Shown: positions 11,499 to 22,968 of the stretch, in pieces
Layout: the number at the start of each line of letters is the position of its first letter
How positions within the stretch are numbered: position 1 is the stretch's first letter
Assembly (NCBI RefSeq): GCF_954871325.1
Contig: NC_088776.1
Coordinates: 57,808,954 to 57,872,953 of the forward strand
Direction: 5' to 3'
DNA length: 64,000 nucleotides
DNA from: Gordionus sp. m RMFG-2023
Taxonomy: Eukaryota > Nematomorpha > Gordioida > Chordodea > Parachordodidae
The notes under the pieces: generated by a model
What the model was told of the DNA's origin: nothing
Seen by the model: only the letters and a program-made list of their open reading frames with translations
Database searches by the model: none
Position numbers and translations under genes: made by a program

Positions 11499-12453
11499 AG
11501 ACTAATAGCTAAGATAATCGTTGAGCGCATCAAACCTGATGCTTCAAAAATGTTCCAAACATATCAACTAGGCTTTGGTACTAAAGGGGGATGCGAAATA
11601 GCCGCTCACTCTCTTCGCATATATATCGAAGATCCTCCTCCAGACGCCATAGTCTGTAAGCTTGATTTTAAAAATGCTTTTAAATCTTTATCCAGAAAAG
11701 CATTTTTGAACATTTTTTATTAAAAATTCCCAGTTTATGCAAGATTTATTGAACAGTCTTATGGCTGTAGAGCCCCTCTCAAATTCGGGGAATATACAAT
11801 TCCATCTGACGAAGGTATTCAACAAGGAGACCCTTTGGGCCCTCTGATCTTTAGTTTAGGTATACATAACCTAGATTGTCTAAAATCCTTTTTTAATTTA
11901 GATTTAAACATATGGTATCTAGATGATGGTACCATTTGCGGACCTTCTAAAAATATTCTTGGCGATAGAATATATAGAGAAGAATTCTCTAAACATAGGC
12001 CTTACTCTAAATAAAGCTAAATCTGAAATATGCTTTTTAAATTCAAATACTCTCGAAGTTCAAGGGTTTAAAATCATTAAAAAACGTGAAATTAATCTTC
12101 TAGGTTCACCTTTAAGCAGTTTTTACAACTGTGAGGTGTTCGTGGAAAAATTTTTCGAAGGCTTATTAGGACTTGAAACTATTTTAAAAGAAATTCCTTC
12201 ACACCAGAGCTTCTTTCTTTTAAAAAAATATTTATTTTTACCAAAGATTTTACATATTTTTAGATCTTCTTCCTTTTTTTTAAATAATGAAATTATTAAT
12301 CGTGTTCATAAATTTTTTAGAAGTTTATTAGAAAATATTTTAAATATTAAATTGGAAGATTTTAATTGGGGTTTCTCACAATTACTCTCGAAAATGGGTT
12401 GTTTAGGTTTATATCCTTTAAATCTTATATCTATTTCCGCGTTTGATGAATAA
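11499..12453 (+). pseudogene. Reverse transcriptase of non-LTR element
   Basis: The fingers/palm motifs appear in order: GCEIAAHSLR, LDFKNAF (catalytic Asp), GIQQGDPLGP, and YLDDG at 11916-11930 (the YxDD catalytic box). A TAA stop interrupts near 11721 and a frame change follows YLDDG around 11990, so it is inactive. Downstream (12443-12724 and on) other frames continue the same protein into the C-terminal nuclease-like region. Confidence 0.75.
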
Positions 12454-13220
12454 CGCCATGATATCTTCTTTTATATCTCCTAAAGATAACCTTTTAAACT
12501 CAGCCTTGACAGCCTGGGTATCTTTAGCTCCACCTGAAGATGTTTTACCCACAATCTTAACACACCAATCTATTTTCGAACCTTTAATTAAAAAAATTTT
12601 TAAAATAATCTCATCAAACCCCCCTTTGAAGTATATTCAACTATTACAGAATGCTGACTGTACTTGTGGTTATGAATGGTTGGAAGCATTTAAGAGTTGC
12701 CATAGGCCATCGACTTGGATGTAACATTGTTCAACCACATACATGCATCAAATGTAAAATATTAGTTGACTCTAAAGGGAGACATGGTCTAAATTGTATA
12801 TATAGTCAAGGCATGCAGCAATTAATTTAGATATTAGCCGTTCTTTTACCAGGGCCCGAATACCAAACATCCTGGAGCCTACAAATTTATCATTAGATGA
12901 TGGCTTAAGACCATATGGCTTAACTTCCGTGCCTTGGTCTTTAGAGAAACCCTTAATTTGGGACTTCACATGCGTATCTTCTTTCCCAAAAAATTTAAAT
13001 TCTAATCCGGTTGATATAGCCGAGAAAAAAAAACAATGAAATATTCCAAATTCACAAATTATATTTTTACACCGATATCTCTTCCCTTGGACATATGCCA
13101 AGCGGAACTTTAAAGTTCCTAAAAAATATAGGCGATAAGACAAGAGCCCTAACATCAGAACCAAAAGAATTCTATTTTTTAAAACAAAACCTACAAATCA
13201 CTATTCTAAAATATAATTAC

Positions 13221-14065
13221 TAGTGAAGGTCACGGTCCGGTCTTTGGTCCGGACTGGACCGATACCCTTGGACCGGACCGGACCACGGTCCTTAAGAAAA
13301 AGATCGATCCAGACCGTGGTCCTAAATAAAAAGACCGGTCCTGGACCGGTCTTTTTATTTGTTTAAAAAACATATTTTTTTAACCTAATTTGATTTGTTT
13401 TATCATTTTATTAAATATAAGAGTATTATATAAACAATAAAATTTATCCAATGGTATTGAAAAAAATGATTTTGTGCTTGTAGAGGGCATATTAAAATTA
13501 AGAGTAGATTGTGTTTTTTAAGATATTTTCATTTTCATCATTAGAAGTATATATTTTATGTTTTATCAGATGTCTGCTTAAGGTACCTAATTATTTTATT
13601 AAGAATAAGGTTAAGTAATTTTTACAATAAATTATACAGACAGTTTCTTTAAAAAAAATAGAACTATATAATAACTAAAATATTTTAATAATATTATTGC
13701 TTATTTTGATTAATTTATTGCTTAAAAAATTATAAACAATTACTAGGTGCTGACGATACATTAAATTTGGTACTGCAGTGAACACATACTCTATGTTTTT
13801 ATTGGGACTATAAGTAAAATGTTTTTTGGACAAACTTATGGTTTTCATATTGTAAAATAATTAACAAAATCTAAAATGACTCCTCTAGAAAAATATCATA
13901 AAATAAAATATTCAAAAAAATTATATTAATTGTATAGTAAAGCAAACTTAAACAATAATAAAAGACCGGTCCGGACCACGGTCCTCAAGAAAAAGATCGG
14001 TCCGACAATCGGTCCGGTCCGATCCCGGTCTAAGACCGATAGGACCGGACCGTTGACCTTCACTA
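13221..14065. mobile_element. hAT MITE (TAGTGAAGGTCA ends), 8-bp TSD, inside the retroelement
   Basis: Starts TAGTGAAGGTCACGGTCCGG and ends with the inverse (GTTGACCTTCACTA). The perfect duplication ATAATTAC lies at 13213-13220 and 14066-14073. The arms are rich in GGTCCGGACC-type palindromes and the centre is AT-rich and non-coding, 845 bp in all. It splits the retroelement coding end between ATTCTAAAATATAATTAC and TCATGTTTTTTGGG. Copy 2 of the retroelement shows the empty site. Confidence 0.9.
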
Positions 14066-14124
14066 ATAATTACTCATGTTTTTTGGGAACTTGTAGTCCC
14101 ACCTCCGTTTTTATATAATATTGT

Positions 14125-15160
14125 TTTATTTTATATTTGATATGTTAATTTTAATATTAATTTTATTTCTATATAGATTTACAATTCTAGCAGATTTAAT
14201 AAATTATTTTATATATCCATGTACAATAAAATATGAAATTAATAAAATTAAATATTTTATCATATATCAAAATACTGACAATGTTTATGTTAATTTTAAT
14301 ATCTTGAAATTAAATTTTAATTAATTGTAAAGGCGTTGAGGAGATTAGCGGCTGGGCGCGTAATAGCCATTTTTAAGTAATTTAATATGAATAAAAAAAA
14401 ATCCAACTATATTTATAGAATTTGTATGGAGTTACGTATGACAATATGAAGATTATTGACTTATAAATTTTATGACAGTTTTATGTGACAACAAGATATG
14501 GGTGATATATAATATGAACCTGATAAATTTAACATATTTGACAATTTATTTTCATTTATTTACTTATAGCACTAACATTTATATATACATATATTAAAAA
14601 ATCTAAAAATAAAGACGCTATATAACACGCACCGCTAAAGGATAAAAGGAACCCGGGGTAATTTTTATTTTTCTAAATTTTATACTAATAAAAAAAACTG
14701 AAAGATTTATTTCTCAAATATTAATTTCCAAGAATATAAAAACAAATTTTTGATATTTTCGAAAATTTGCTTCATCTATTTTTTATAGCACTTCTTTACG
14801 GACAATTTAACCCTGGTCTCCCCTATTCATAATGACTTGATACTACCCTTTCACTTCGCAATTTCATAAGATAAGGTGAAAATAACAAAAACACCCGAAC
14901 AGTTCCAATTTAAGGCCCATCAAAGTTGACCTTAGTCCCAAATTCTCGTAAAGAAATAAAAGTGAAATTACGCTTCTTCCTATATTTTCTGAATTTTCTT
15001 TAGCATATATCCCATTTAATTATTTGTAAAAGAATGATTAGCAAAATAAACCAAGAAAATTTTATTGCCTTCTTGCAATGTAGGTCTAATCCATACTGGC
15101 CTTCTCCAACAATAATTTTTAAAACAATATTAAAGAAATAAAGTGAATCCTCTCTATTAC
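14125..15160. other. No supported gene
   Basis: AT-rich sequence. A minus-strand stretch near 15040-15110 is open in two frames and could hide an exon of the JmjC-like gene upstream, but no clean splice borders were found. Confidence 0.3.
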
Positions 15161-15168
15161 ATATAGAT

Positions 15169-15380
15169 TAGTGTTGTTAAACGTCTCGATTTGATCCAAT
15201 TTTAAAAACGGCTGTCTCAATCTAGGGAAATATCAAGCAAGCCTGAAGATTTTGCTAATAGATAGAACAAAGGTTTTGAACATCTATTAGCTAATCTCGA
15301 CGCTCAGACAATATTTTCTGTCTAAAATATAGTTAGTCGTTTTTAAGAATCGGCTTAAATCGAGGCATTTAACACCATTA
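15169..15380. mobile_element. Palindromic MITE (family P) with 8-bp TSD
   Basis: Begins TAGTGTTGTTAAACGTCTCG and ends GGCATTTAACACCATTA. It is flanked by ATATAGAT at 15161-15168 and 15381-15388. The 212-bp element folds on itself through TTTTAAAAACGGCT.../...AGTCGTTTTTAAGAATCGGC. The duplication length and TAG ends suggest hAT ancestry. Confidence 0.75.
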
Positions 15381-15810
15381 ATATAGATATTTTTCAAATA
15401 TTTTCTATTTTTTAGCCATCAACTCTATACTAAGAAAGGGTGGGGGGGGAGGGGAGAGGGGTCTTCAAAAAGCCAAAAATTCCAAAAAATTAATTCAGTT
15501 GATTTAAAATATTTCTGGTTTAGCAACTAATAATTTGATAAAATTTTAATTTGGGAACCATGGCTGGACTTCTAATATTTATTTAATATTGATAAGTAAT
15601 TAATTACTAAATTTCCAAAATGCATCCGAAAGTGAGGGGCAGGTCATGTACACAAAGAGAGCTAAAAATTTATATTATTATTTTTCTCATTTTTGTACTA
15701 TGACAATTTTAAAGGTCAATTTTTATCAAAATTACCCAGTTTTCCTTAAAAATGCCTCTTTGCTCTTTTATTTTTGAAAATGTGGAATTTTGAATTCCAT
15801 TAATAATTTT

Positions 15811-16029
15811 TTGTTTTTTTGAATCGATTTGAGCCGATTTTAAAAACCCGCTAACTCATTATTTTGGCCAGAAAAATAATGCTTAAATCCTCGAGATTGT
15901 GTTAATCGATGTTTAAATCTTAGTACCACCTATGGCGAAATCTTTAGACTTGCCTATTATTTTTCTAGATAAAATATTGAGTTAGGCGTCTTTAAAAATC
16001 GAAACAAATCGAGCAGTTTAACAACACTA
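15811..16029. mobile_element. Palindromic MITE (family P), degenerate
   Basis: Contains GAATCGATTTGAGCCGATTT on the left and ATCGAGCAGTTTAACAACACTA on the right, with the family centre (GCCAGAAAAATAATGC, TCTAGATAAAATATTGAGTTAG). The left terminus is decayed. Confidence 0.65.
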
Positions 16030-16318
16030 TTTGAAGAAATGATATCCTTGTAACATACTTATTTCACCAGGGTACAACGTATCCGTTAATTTCGAACAGA
16101 AACTATCACAAGGTCTCTTAGGTTTAATCAATATATTAGACTCGCCGATTATTTGAGCAAACCCGACACTGGTAGCCTCTATAGGAATCTAATTTAAATA
16201 TTTTTTAAAAAATATATAAAATAATTTCCAAATAGTCTGTAAGTATTTCATTGCAAATTCATTTATCACAATCTTAAATATAATTTCCCCAATATTTCGC
16301 CGCAAATTCATGAGTAAT

Positions 16319-16600
16319 GAATAGTATAGTTGAGTAATTACTATATTTTTAAACTTTAAATTGTGCTAATTTATGTTCCTTGGCCGAAAACTATCACTAT
16401 GGCCTCGGGGTTCTTTCTTAAAAAGATACCAGCGCCAAATTTGAAAAAAACGAATATAAAATTAAAACGCCTTAATGTTAACAAATTTTCTCCGACAGGC
16501 GTCTTAAGATAGAGCCGAATTAGCACGAGGTTAGCCATTACGCAACTCACACAAAAATGGGTTCTAGCTTTTAAAAAGAATTTATGGGCATTCATACTTT
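16319..16600. repeat. Dispersed repeat, related copy near 29830
   Basis: TATAGTTGAGTAATTACTATATTTTT and the later AAAACTATCACTATGGCCTCGGGG resemble sequence at 29830-29930 (GTTGAGTAATTTCTATATTTTTT, AACTATCACTTCCGCCAGGGG). It is a probable transposon piece. The 74-residue minus-strand open frame inside it has no recognisable content. Confidence 0.4.
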
Positions 16601-16758
16601 TTGATATCAGACCTCATTGCCAAAAATATAATGTAATTTTATCTTCTACATAGTCAAGATCAACCGAACCCTGTTCTGACCATTCCCCAAACAGAAATTT
16701 TTTGTAAATGTTAGAATTAAGATTTTGTGCTCAAATGGAATATAGTTATAAATCCGGC

Positions 16759-17136
16759 TATGTCAACCCGTTCGGGCCTCTGGCCTATTTCTATTTAAAA
16801 TAATCAAATTCTGGCCAGGCCGGGATATTTTAAAAAAAAAAATTTCGAGCCGGGTCGGGTAGGACTTTGGAAATTTTTTTTAAATATATCTAAATTTATC
16901 AATTTTATATTGAATTTTTTATGTAAAATATAAAATTTTTGATTTAATTTATTGAAACTAAACGCCATATAACATGTGTCTTTTATTTTTAGTAATTATA
17001 AAAATTAATTTCTATATTTAAATAAATTTGGGCCGGGCCGGTAAATTTTTTAAAAATAAATTTCGGGTTCGGGCCAGGCCAGCAAAACATTTTTGAAAAG
17101 AATTTGTATAATTAGGCCCGATGCAGGTCAACCCCT
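16759..17136. mobile_element. MITE with GGCCGGGCC-rich ends
   Basis: The left end TATGTCAACCCGTTCGGGCC and the right end (inverse of TAGGGGTTGACCTGCATCGGGCC) enclose alternating GGCCGGGCC and poly-A/T blocks. No clear target duplication. It is built like the 49263-50118 element and is probably hAT-type. Confidence 0.55.
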
Positions 17137-17490
17137 AGTTACTCCTATATGATATGTTAAAAAAGGAACAATTTGTACTTTTATTTCTCTCTTTTTTATA
17201 TAAGAAACTTGTCCGATTATAAATTTCACTGCTTCTATTAAATCCTTATTAAAATAAGCTTTTAAAAAATCATGATTATATTTTATAGAAGAAAAAAATC
17301 TTGAAAAACTTTTGAGATAACTTATTTTATAACAATAATAATAATAATAAACATTTAAAATTAGTTCCAGTTTATTTCAAATGGGGTGGAATTGACTTTA
17401 AAATACCTCTATATAAATGAATTCTCTATTTTAAATCCATATCGAATCTAATCCTTTAAAAGGTTTCTAGAGATAAATTATTTCATTTAC

Positions 17491-17629
17491 GTTAAAATAT
17501 TTGTTCCCAATGAAAGATTTGCTGATGAAGACCCAATTTGGAGTAGCGATTTCGGCCATGCCCGGTAGAAAATAGGGTCTCTTGTAAAGTTTTCTGAAAG
17601 TCTTTGCGGCACGTTTTTCACAATTTTCC
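17491..17629 (-). CDS. JmjC/cupin-like protein, internal exon
   Basis: On the minus strand an acceptor (AAAAATAG|GGAAAATTG) opens a frame ENCEKRAAKTFRKLYKRPYF then LPGMAEIATPNWVFIS. A candidate donor (TTTTAAC|GTAAAT) closes it. The block NC...LR.YYKRPYFLP...E...DW.FM is a recognisable landmark of a family of animal single-pass membrane proteins with a JmjC/cupin-like fold. Here RPYFLP and NWVFIS are intact. It is in the right order and orientation to follow the exons at 19500-21373. The exon that should lie between 19499 and 17630 was not found, so the join is unproven. Exons further 3', with the predicted metal-binding region, were not resolved. Confidence 0.6.
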
Positions 17630-18207
17630 CTATTTTTCAATATTTATTTTAGTTGAAAAAAAAAATACATTACCGAAAAAACACATTGACTCTAACGCTA
17701 ACATATATATATATTATATCATTATTATGTTTATTTTTTTAAATTAATTTAAAATATTATATATCGCACTGGTATTTTTATGGTAAGAATTTTATATAAT
17801 GTTTAAATTTCGTGATTTTGGAAAAAAAATATATAACCTGACTTATTATTTTGGGGAACTTAAATAACTTATATTTCGTGGGAAAATTGAACAGAACTTG
17901 ACTTATTAATTTTTGGAAATTTAACTAACTTATTAAAATAATATTGGTAACTTTACAATTTAAACTAATTAAAAAGAAGAACTAACCAATAAGCGTAAAA
18001 TTTGGAGACACTTCCAGATAGTAACTTATGTCTTAGGCTTTTTGAACCCGAATACTTTTTCCTGTGATTAGAAGTTAACGCGCAGGGGTAAGAATATCGG
18101 AGGTCCTGGTGGTCATTGTAAAACTTTCAAAATAATTAATTTCGTTTTCGAATTATACATTTACGTTACAATAAGTCAAACTATAAATAATAATATTAAA
18201 AATGTAA

Positions 18208-18401
18208 TAGTGTTGTTAAATGCTGCTATCTCAGTGTTTAAACCAGAAAAATATCACGCAGGTCTGAAGATTTAGGTTATAGATGCTTAGAAAAGTTTTT
18301 GACGTCTATCAGTCAAATCTCGAGGCTTGTGCAATATTTTTCTGGCTAAAATTTTGAGTCAGCCGTTTAAAAGGCTCAAATCAAGCCTTTTAACAACACT
18401 A
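18208..18401. mobile_element. Palindromic MITE (family P)
   Basis: Starts TAGTGTTGTTAAATGCTGCT and ends AAGCCTTTTAACAACACTA, with the family core ACCAGAAAAATATCACGCAG and CAAATCTCGAGGCTTG. It lies inside the intron of the JmjC-like gene. Confidence 0.75.
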
Positions 18402-19499
18402 GTAAAACCTAAAACCTAATAAATGTTAGAAATTATAGGATAAATATAATTCAGGCTGGTACACGTTATTGGACAAAATCATAGAATAATTTTGTTGAGA
18501 TCGCTTTTGGTAAATTTGAAAAAATTAATTGATTTTGTGGGAAAATGCGATTCCAGATGAAGATATCACATACGCAAATAATTAAGATAGTATTAAGTTA
18601 AATTAATATAGGAGTCTTTAAATTGAACTTCTTCCAAAACAAAGCATCTTCGAGAATACCCAATAAAATATCTATAAAAATATATCTATACTAAAATTTA
18701 TGTGACATTATGAAGACATTTATATTATTGATTTGCTTTTACATTATAAAATTACTTATATATTCGATCATTGATTAAACCTACTAATTCCCAATTTCTA
18801 AAAAAAATAAATATATTATATGCATAATATGCTAAATCGCTAATATGGTAGCACAAGAGGAAGAATTATTAGGCTCAGGTGATGGTCATAATCACAAATA
18901 TATATTTTTGCTCCTTTATGCGTTACTCAAATCGCAATAATATTGATAATCAATTCCATTTTATCATGAACGCTTTACGGAAAATCACTATCATAACTGG
19001 TTTCAGTATTATTTGATAGTACCTACCTTCTTTTCGTTGGGTAATAACTAAAAATCGCAAAGCGGTGGGTGTTAAAGAGCCTTCCCCCAACCCTTGAAGG
19101 TGTGACTGTGAATATTTATTTTAAATATAAACTCAAGGCTTAAATTGATGATTCTTGGTTAAAAAACAAAATTTCTTTGTTTTTTTAGCTGACTTTTATG
19201 CTAAAACTGATTTTTAAAAAATATAGAGGAATTACTCAACTTAAGTTCGATTTAGTCAATTTTTAAAATATTTGAGCTTCAATTTTATTAAATATGGAGC
19301 CTTCTTTTAGGGAAGTCTCAAGATTTAGTGACAAAATTAATAAGCCTTTTTTTAAATAAATTTGTTTCAATGTAGTGGGTATTTTTTTAACCATAGCTTT
19401 ACTTTGGATAGCTATTAATATTAATCTATTTTTTTCAGTTTAAAAAAAAAATTTAACATTCTTATTTTTTTTTAAAGGAGAGATGGAGATGGTAATTAC

Positions 19500-19679
19500 C
19501 TTGTTAAGGTCGAATAGGGTAGAAATTTTGAATTGGGAGCCATCTTTGAAAATCGGCCAATATGATCGCAACGAAGAGTCCGTGATTATAAAAGGCGTGT
19601 CGGTTTTCATAAATTTATCGCTTATCTCCTGGCTCGATACGTTAAATAACTTGGGAATGTCTTGTATTTCCATGCATGC
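19500..19679 (-). CDS. JmjC/cupin-like protein, exon 3 of the model
   Basis: The minus-strand exon is bounded by ACAACAAG|GCATGC and AACAAG|GTAATTACC: 180 bases, phase 0/0, 60 residues. It reads ACMEIQDIPKLFNVSSQ, then FMKTDTPFIITDSS and WPIFKDG. The pattern C..I.(I)PR..N.S..(EF)..KYM....P.IVTD....WP is the N-terminal part of the JmjC/cupin-like luminal domain in this animal family. It follows exon 20084-20182 in phase, giving DDDCQ|ACMEIQ, with the paired cysteines typical of the family. Confidence 0.7.
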
Positions 19680-20083
19680 CTTGTTGTGCGTATTGCGGGT
19701 TAAAATAAAATAAATATCTATAAAAGTGTTCGCCATCTGGGATAGTTATATATTTTTTAAATTTTAATTAGGAGTGATATTATTAGGGACTTTGAAATGA
19801 TATTTACTTACAAAAAAAGGGGTATATATAAAAATGTCCATCTGTTAATCTTGACATTTCGTCATGGTCTGCCCCTGCACCCCCCCCCTTGCCCAAAATC
19901 CTATAAAGAATGCTCATCAAAATTTTCTATACAATTCTCTCACTCCTTCTAAATGTTCAAAGTTTAATAACCTAAGATTGGCTTTTCGAGATTAGATTTA
20001 TACTAAGTAAAACTTTTTCAAGGATATCTAATTAATAACTTTAAAAAAAACAAATTATTAATAAAGGTTGCTACTCTATGTAC

Positions 20084-20182
20084 CTGGCAATCGTCATCCC
20101 TTAGTGATTCTTGGAGGTAATAAGGATTTTTGATAACGCAGGTCTCATAATATAAAGACGTCCAATCCCAATAAGGCAACAT
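20084..20182 (-). CDS. JmjC/cupin-like protein, exon 2 of the model
   Basis: 99 bases, phase 0/0, 33 residues: MLPYWDWTSLYYETCVIKNP then YYLQESLRDDDCQ. The donor TGCCAG|GTACATAG is good. The acceptor (ATTATCAAAAG|ATGTTG) is weak and the exon might start a little earlier, since the frame stays open to about 20216. The motif PYWDW.SLYY..C...NP.YL...(R)D.DC is another landmark of the family, between the membrane anchor and the cupin-like fold. Confidence 0.65.
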
Positions 20183-20578
20183 CTTTTGATAATCGGCATC
20201 GTGATGAAAATATATTTATATTATAAAGGGGAAAAAAAAGGATATTCACTGGATTAAAAAAAAATATTCATGCAATACATTTGTAATCACTGTTATTAGC
20301 TAGATTAAAAAAAATGACCAAAATTTTTTATTTTGATGCTTTCCCTTTAAAGGCTCAATTAAGAATGGAAGGTGTGGCACAATTAAACAACTGCATTTTT
20401 TAAATGAGTTTATTTTTTTAATCTTTTCAATATTAATTATGTTACCTTTTTGAAACAATCATGTTAGATTAATTATAAATTCTATCAAATTTTAAAACCC
20501 GTCGTATAAAAATTCAGACTAAACTCTATAGTTATTATACTGAGGTACCATTTTTTTAATATTTTTGTATAAGTATAC

Positions 20579-21373
20579 TTGAATTTGACCGCGCCTGAGA
20601 AGTGAGACGCTTAACTTCCTAAGAGTAGAGGAACGTTTCCACGATATCGCTAAAACAATGATCCAGAAAATGATTTTTAAAATATTCCAGGCTCTGTAGT
20701 AAAATTTATCCAACATCAGTCTACTGTTTAAATTACCTACGCATGTTTCGATGAATTTTGCAATTTCTTCTTGATCCTCCGATTCAGAATTCGCTTTTAT
20801 AGAAATTAGGTCTACTAGAGAATTATAGAGGGCCTTTGAATCTGTGTTCAATATCCTTAAACATTCTTTATATGTCATTGGCGTTCTTGCTTCATTAGAT
20901 TCGCTAGTGTCCTCAATCGACTCAAAATTTCCACTGTAATTCAATACATCAGACTTGCCTTGTTTCCACATTTTATCTATATCCTTCATTTCCTCCTCGT
21001 TAAACAAATTATCATCCTCTTCGCCTACCCGCCTCTCTTCGTCCGCCAAAGAATAGTGTCTTACATTGATCTTAGGCTTGATCCTGCATTTAAAAGAATG
21101 TCTTCTATTGGTCAATCCTTCAGACCCACTATTTATAAAAGTAGTATGTTTTTTCTGCTTTTTGAGTGTAGACTTGTTGGAGTTTGATCCTATGTCACGA
21201 TTATTATTTTTAACAAAAAACTCCAGGAATCGTTTGTAAAAAAAATTGAGGATCAAAATAAGATTATGAATCAAGTTTGATGATTTTGGTTGCTTCAATT
21301 TTACCCGCGGAAAATATTTTCTGCAAAAATGATGTAATCCATCTTTAATATCCGATACTAGTGTACTCAACAT
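20579..21373 (-). CDS. JmjC/cupin-like protein, likely first coding exon with membrane anchor
   Basis: The minus-strand frame begins with ATG at 21373 and encodes 265 residues to a donor (AATTCAA|GTATACTT). It remains open without splicing to a stop at 20519 (284 residues). The N-terminal 230 residues are polar, with acidic stretches (EERRVGEEDDNLFNEEEMKD). One hydrophobic segment, ILKIIFWIIVLAISW (about residues 232-246), is followed by basic residues (KRSSTLRK). The splice is phase 0 and joins exon 20084-20182. It suggests a type II membrane protein with its catalytic-like domain beyond the anchor. Whether this exon truly belongs to the gene is an inference from phase and architecture. Confidence 0.6.
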
Positions 21374-22139
21374 TTATAAATGTATATATAATATGGTAAA
21401 TCCTCTCAATGATATTCTATCTATATTATTTAAAGAAATAATTTTTTTCTAGCAATTTATTATGACAACTTTTCTTTTTTTTTTTTAAATGATATATAAA
21501 AACATTAATAATTACTTATAATATTTTGAAAACCAAATTATTGACTAAAAATATATTGTAATATAATAATAATAATCATCAACATTATTTGAAAATATTT
21601 TTATATAATATGATCATGGCATCGTAACAACAAATAACTTGTATTGTGTAACTTTAAAAAAGAGGAATTTTTTTTTATGTCACGAGGTCTTTAACACTCC
21701 ATTAATTTTTTATATTATTCACACCATTTGATCAAACACAAATAATTTCTTTATCACCAAATTTCCAAATAATATATATATATATATATACAATTTATAA
21801 ATATAATAAAATAAAATGAAGGAAAATTTATCCAAAAAAATAAAATTTTTAATCTTTTATGGATGATCTGTCATTATATTACACTCGAATAACCTTAAAT
21901 ATATCCGTCTTTGCTAAATTATTTATAAGATAAAATCTTTAAAAAAAATTATTTTTATTTTTTTAAATGAAATCCAAAAATTGGAAAATCTAAACCCGTT
22001 TAGGTTTTAAATGGCCTAGAAAATATTTCATTTTTTATTAAAACTGATTAATGATATATGATAAAAAGATAGAGAAAACGATAAAAATATATAAATATAA
22101 ATATAAAATCAAATAAATATTGTAAATTTTAAATAGCAG
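21374..22139. other. Upstream of the JmjC-like gene, no gene seen
   Basis: AT-rich sequence with a short (TA)n run near 21772-21790. It may contain the promoter and 5' untranslated region of the gene at 21373, but no site can be singled out. Confidence 0.35.
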
Positions 22140-22358
22140 CCGGTTTTTAATAGCGGAAAGGATAGTTCAAGATTTTAGCCTAAGTAATATTATCTAAGGT
22201 CTTGAGATTTAACTAAAAAGTGAGAAGAATGTTTTGGCGTCTATTCTGGTAAAAGTTCTTAGTTTATGGTAATATATTTATTTGGACTAATATTTTGAAT
22301 TTTAAGATGTTTTTTCTTTTGAAAAATAGATTAGATAGAGATTTTCAGCAACACTAGC
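22140..22358. mobile_element. Palindromic MITE (family P), highly degenerate
   Basis: GCCGGTTTTTAATAGCGGAA, then the family core spacing (TTTTAGCC...GTCTTGAGATTT...GCGTCTATTC) and a terminal CAACACTAGCTA. The resemblance is weak but ordered. Confidence 0.4.
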
Positions 22359-22650
22359 TAGAGATAGAATGTAATTGATATGGAATAATTCTATATCACA
22401 TTTGAGAGTAAACAATTGGGGATGGGGAGTGGGATTTGTCGTCTAAGTTAGAGGGTTCTGAAATGGCAGGTTTTCCGTTCATAATAGGGGCGTGACTGAG
22501 GGGGTTTTCTATAAAGGATTTTAAGCATTAGCCAGGTGAACGTGAAGGTTAAAATATATATTTAAAACAAAGGGCGGGCGATAGGCGGATGAATTTCAAA
22601 AATCTTTTTTTTTTACTTCGTAATATTGCATAATAAATTCAAGTGTAAAT
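22359..22650. other. No gene seen
   Basis: Moderately G-rich intergenic sequence. No open frame or repeat border could be supported. Confidence 0.3.
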
Positions 22651-22968
22651 CAATGACATATAATAAAATAAAACCTAGACTGGTGATGCATTCATTAAAA
22701 GTGTACATCAATAACAGCTGGGGACGCCATTTTGATTACCCATATCATTATTTTAAAAAATGTTTAAACGAGAAGCCAATTTATTCCTATGTCTGACGCA
22801 AACTTTATTAAAGAGCATGTAATCAATTTAATAGTAGTTTTTAACATGAGAATAATTACAATATGAATTATCAAAATGGCGGGTCCAGCTGATTTCCATT
22901 CAACGACGCTTTCAAGTGCATTATTATGAATGCATCGTCCGTCAAGATATTATTATTATATGTCATTG
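22651..22968. mobile_element. MITE with about 100-bp inverted ends (ATGGCGG family)
   Basis: The left arm CAATGACATATAATAA...GGTGATGCATTCATTAAAAG...AGCTGGGGACGCCATTTTGA pairs with a right arm ending TATTATATGTCATTG. Arm identity is imperfect but continuous over about 100 bases. Non-coding, 318 bp. Related half-copies lie near 10757-10840 and perhaps 27720-27840 and 30090-30160. Confidence 0.7.

Larger units (their letters stand above)
11490..14122 (+). mobile_element. 5'-truncated non-LTR retroelement, copy 1
   Basis: Reverse transcriptase from about 11499 (GFGTKGGCEIAAHS, CKLDFKNAFKSL, DEGIQQGDPLGPL, WYLDDGT) is followed by a linker, a Cys/His segment (CIKCKILVDSKGRHGLNC, near 12740-12800) and a C-terminal block near 12895-13060 (RPYGL..VPWS..KPLIWDFTC). 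A short terminal motif FLGTCSP follows. This order matches a widespread animal family of R2-like elements with a restriction-like nuclease-type C-terminus. The extreme 3' end (TCATGTTTTTTGGGAACTTG) lies after the hAT insertion at 13221-14065. The upstream part of the reverse transcriptase is missing. Confidence 0.75.

Noticed and set aside
12772..13164. 130-codon minus-strand frame
   Set aside because: Shadow of the plus-strand retroelement C-terminus.
15040..15110. Possible 3' exon of the JmjC-like gene
   Set aside because: Two frames are equally open and borders are weak; similarity to the family is only suggestive.
18530..18690. Possible missing exon of the JmjC-like gene (minus strand)
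   Set aside because: Fragments loosely recall the expected block but lack acceptor/donor pairs in a single frame.
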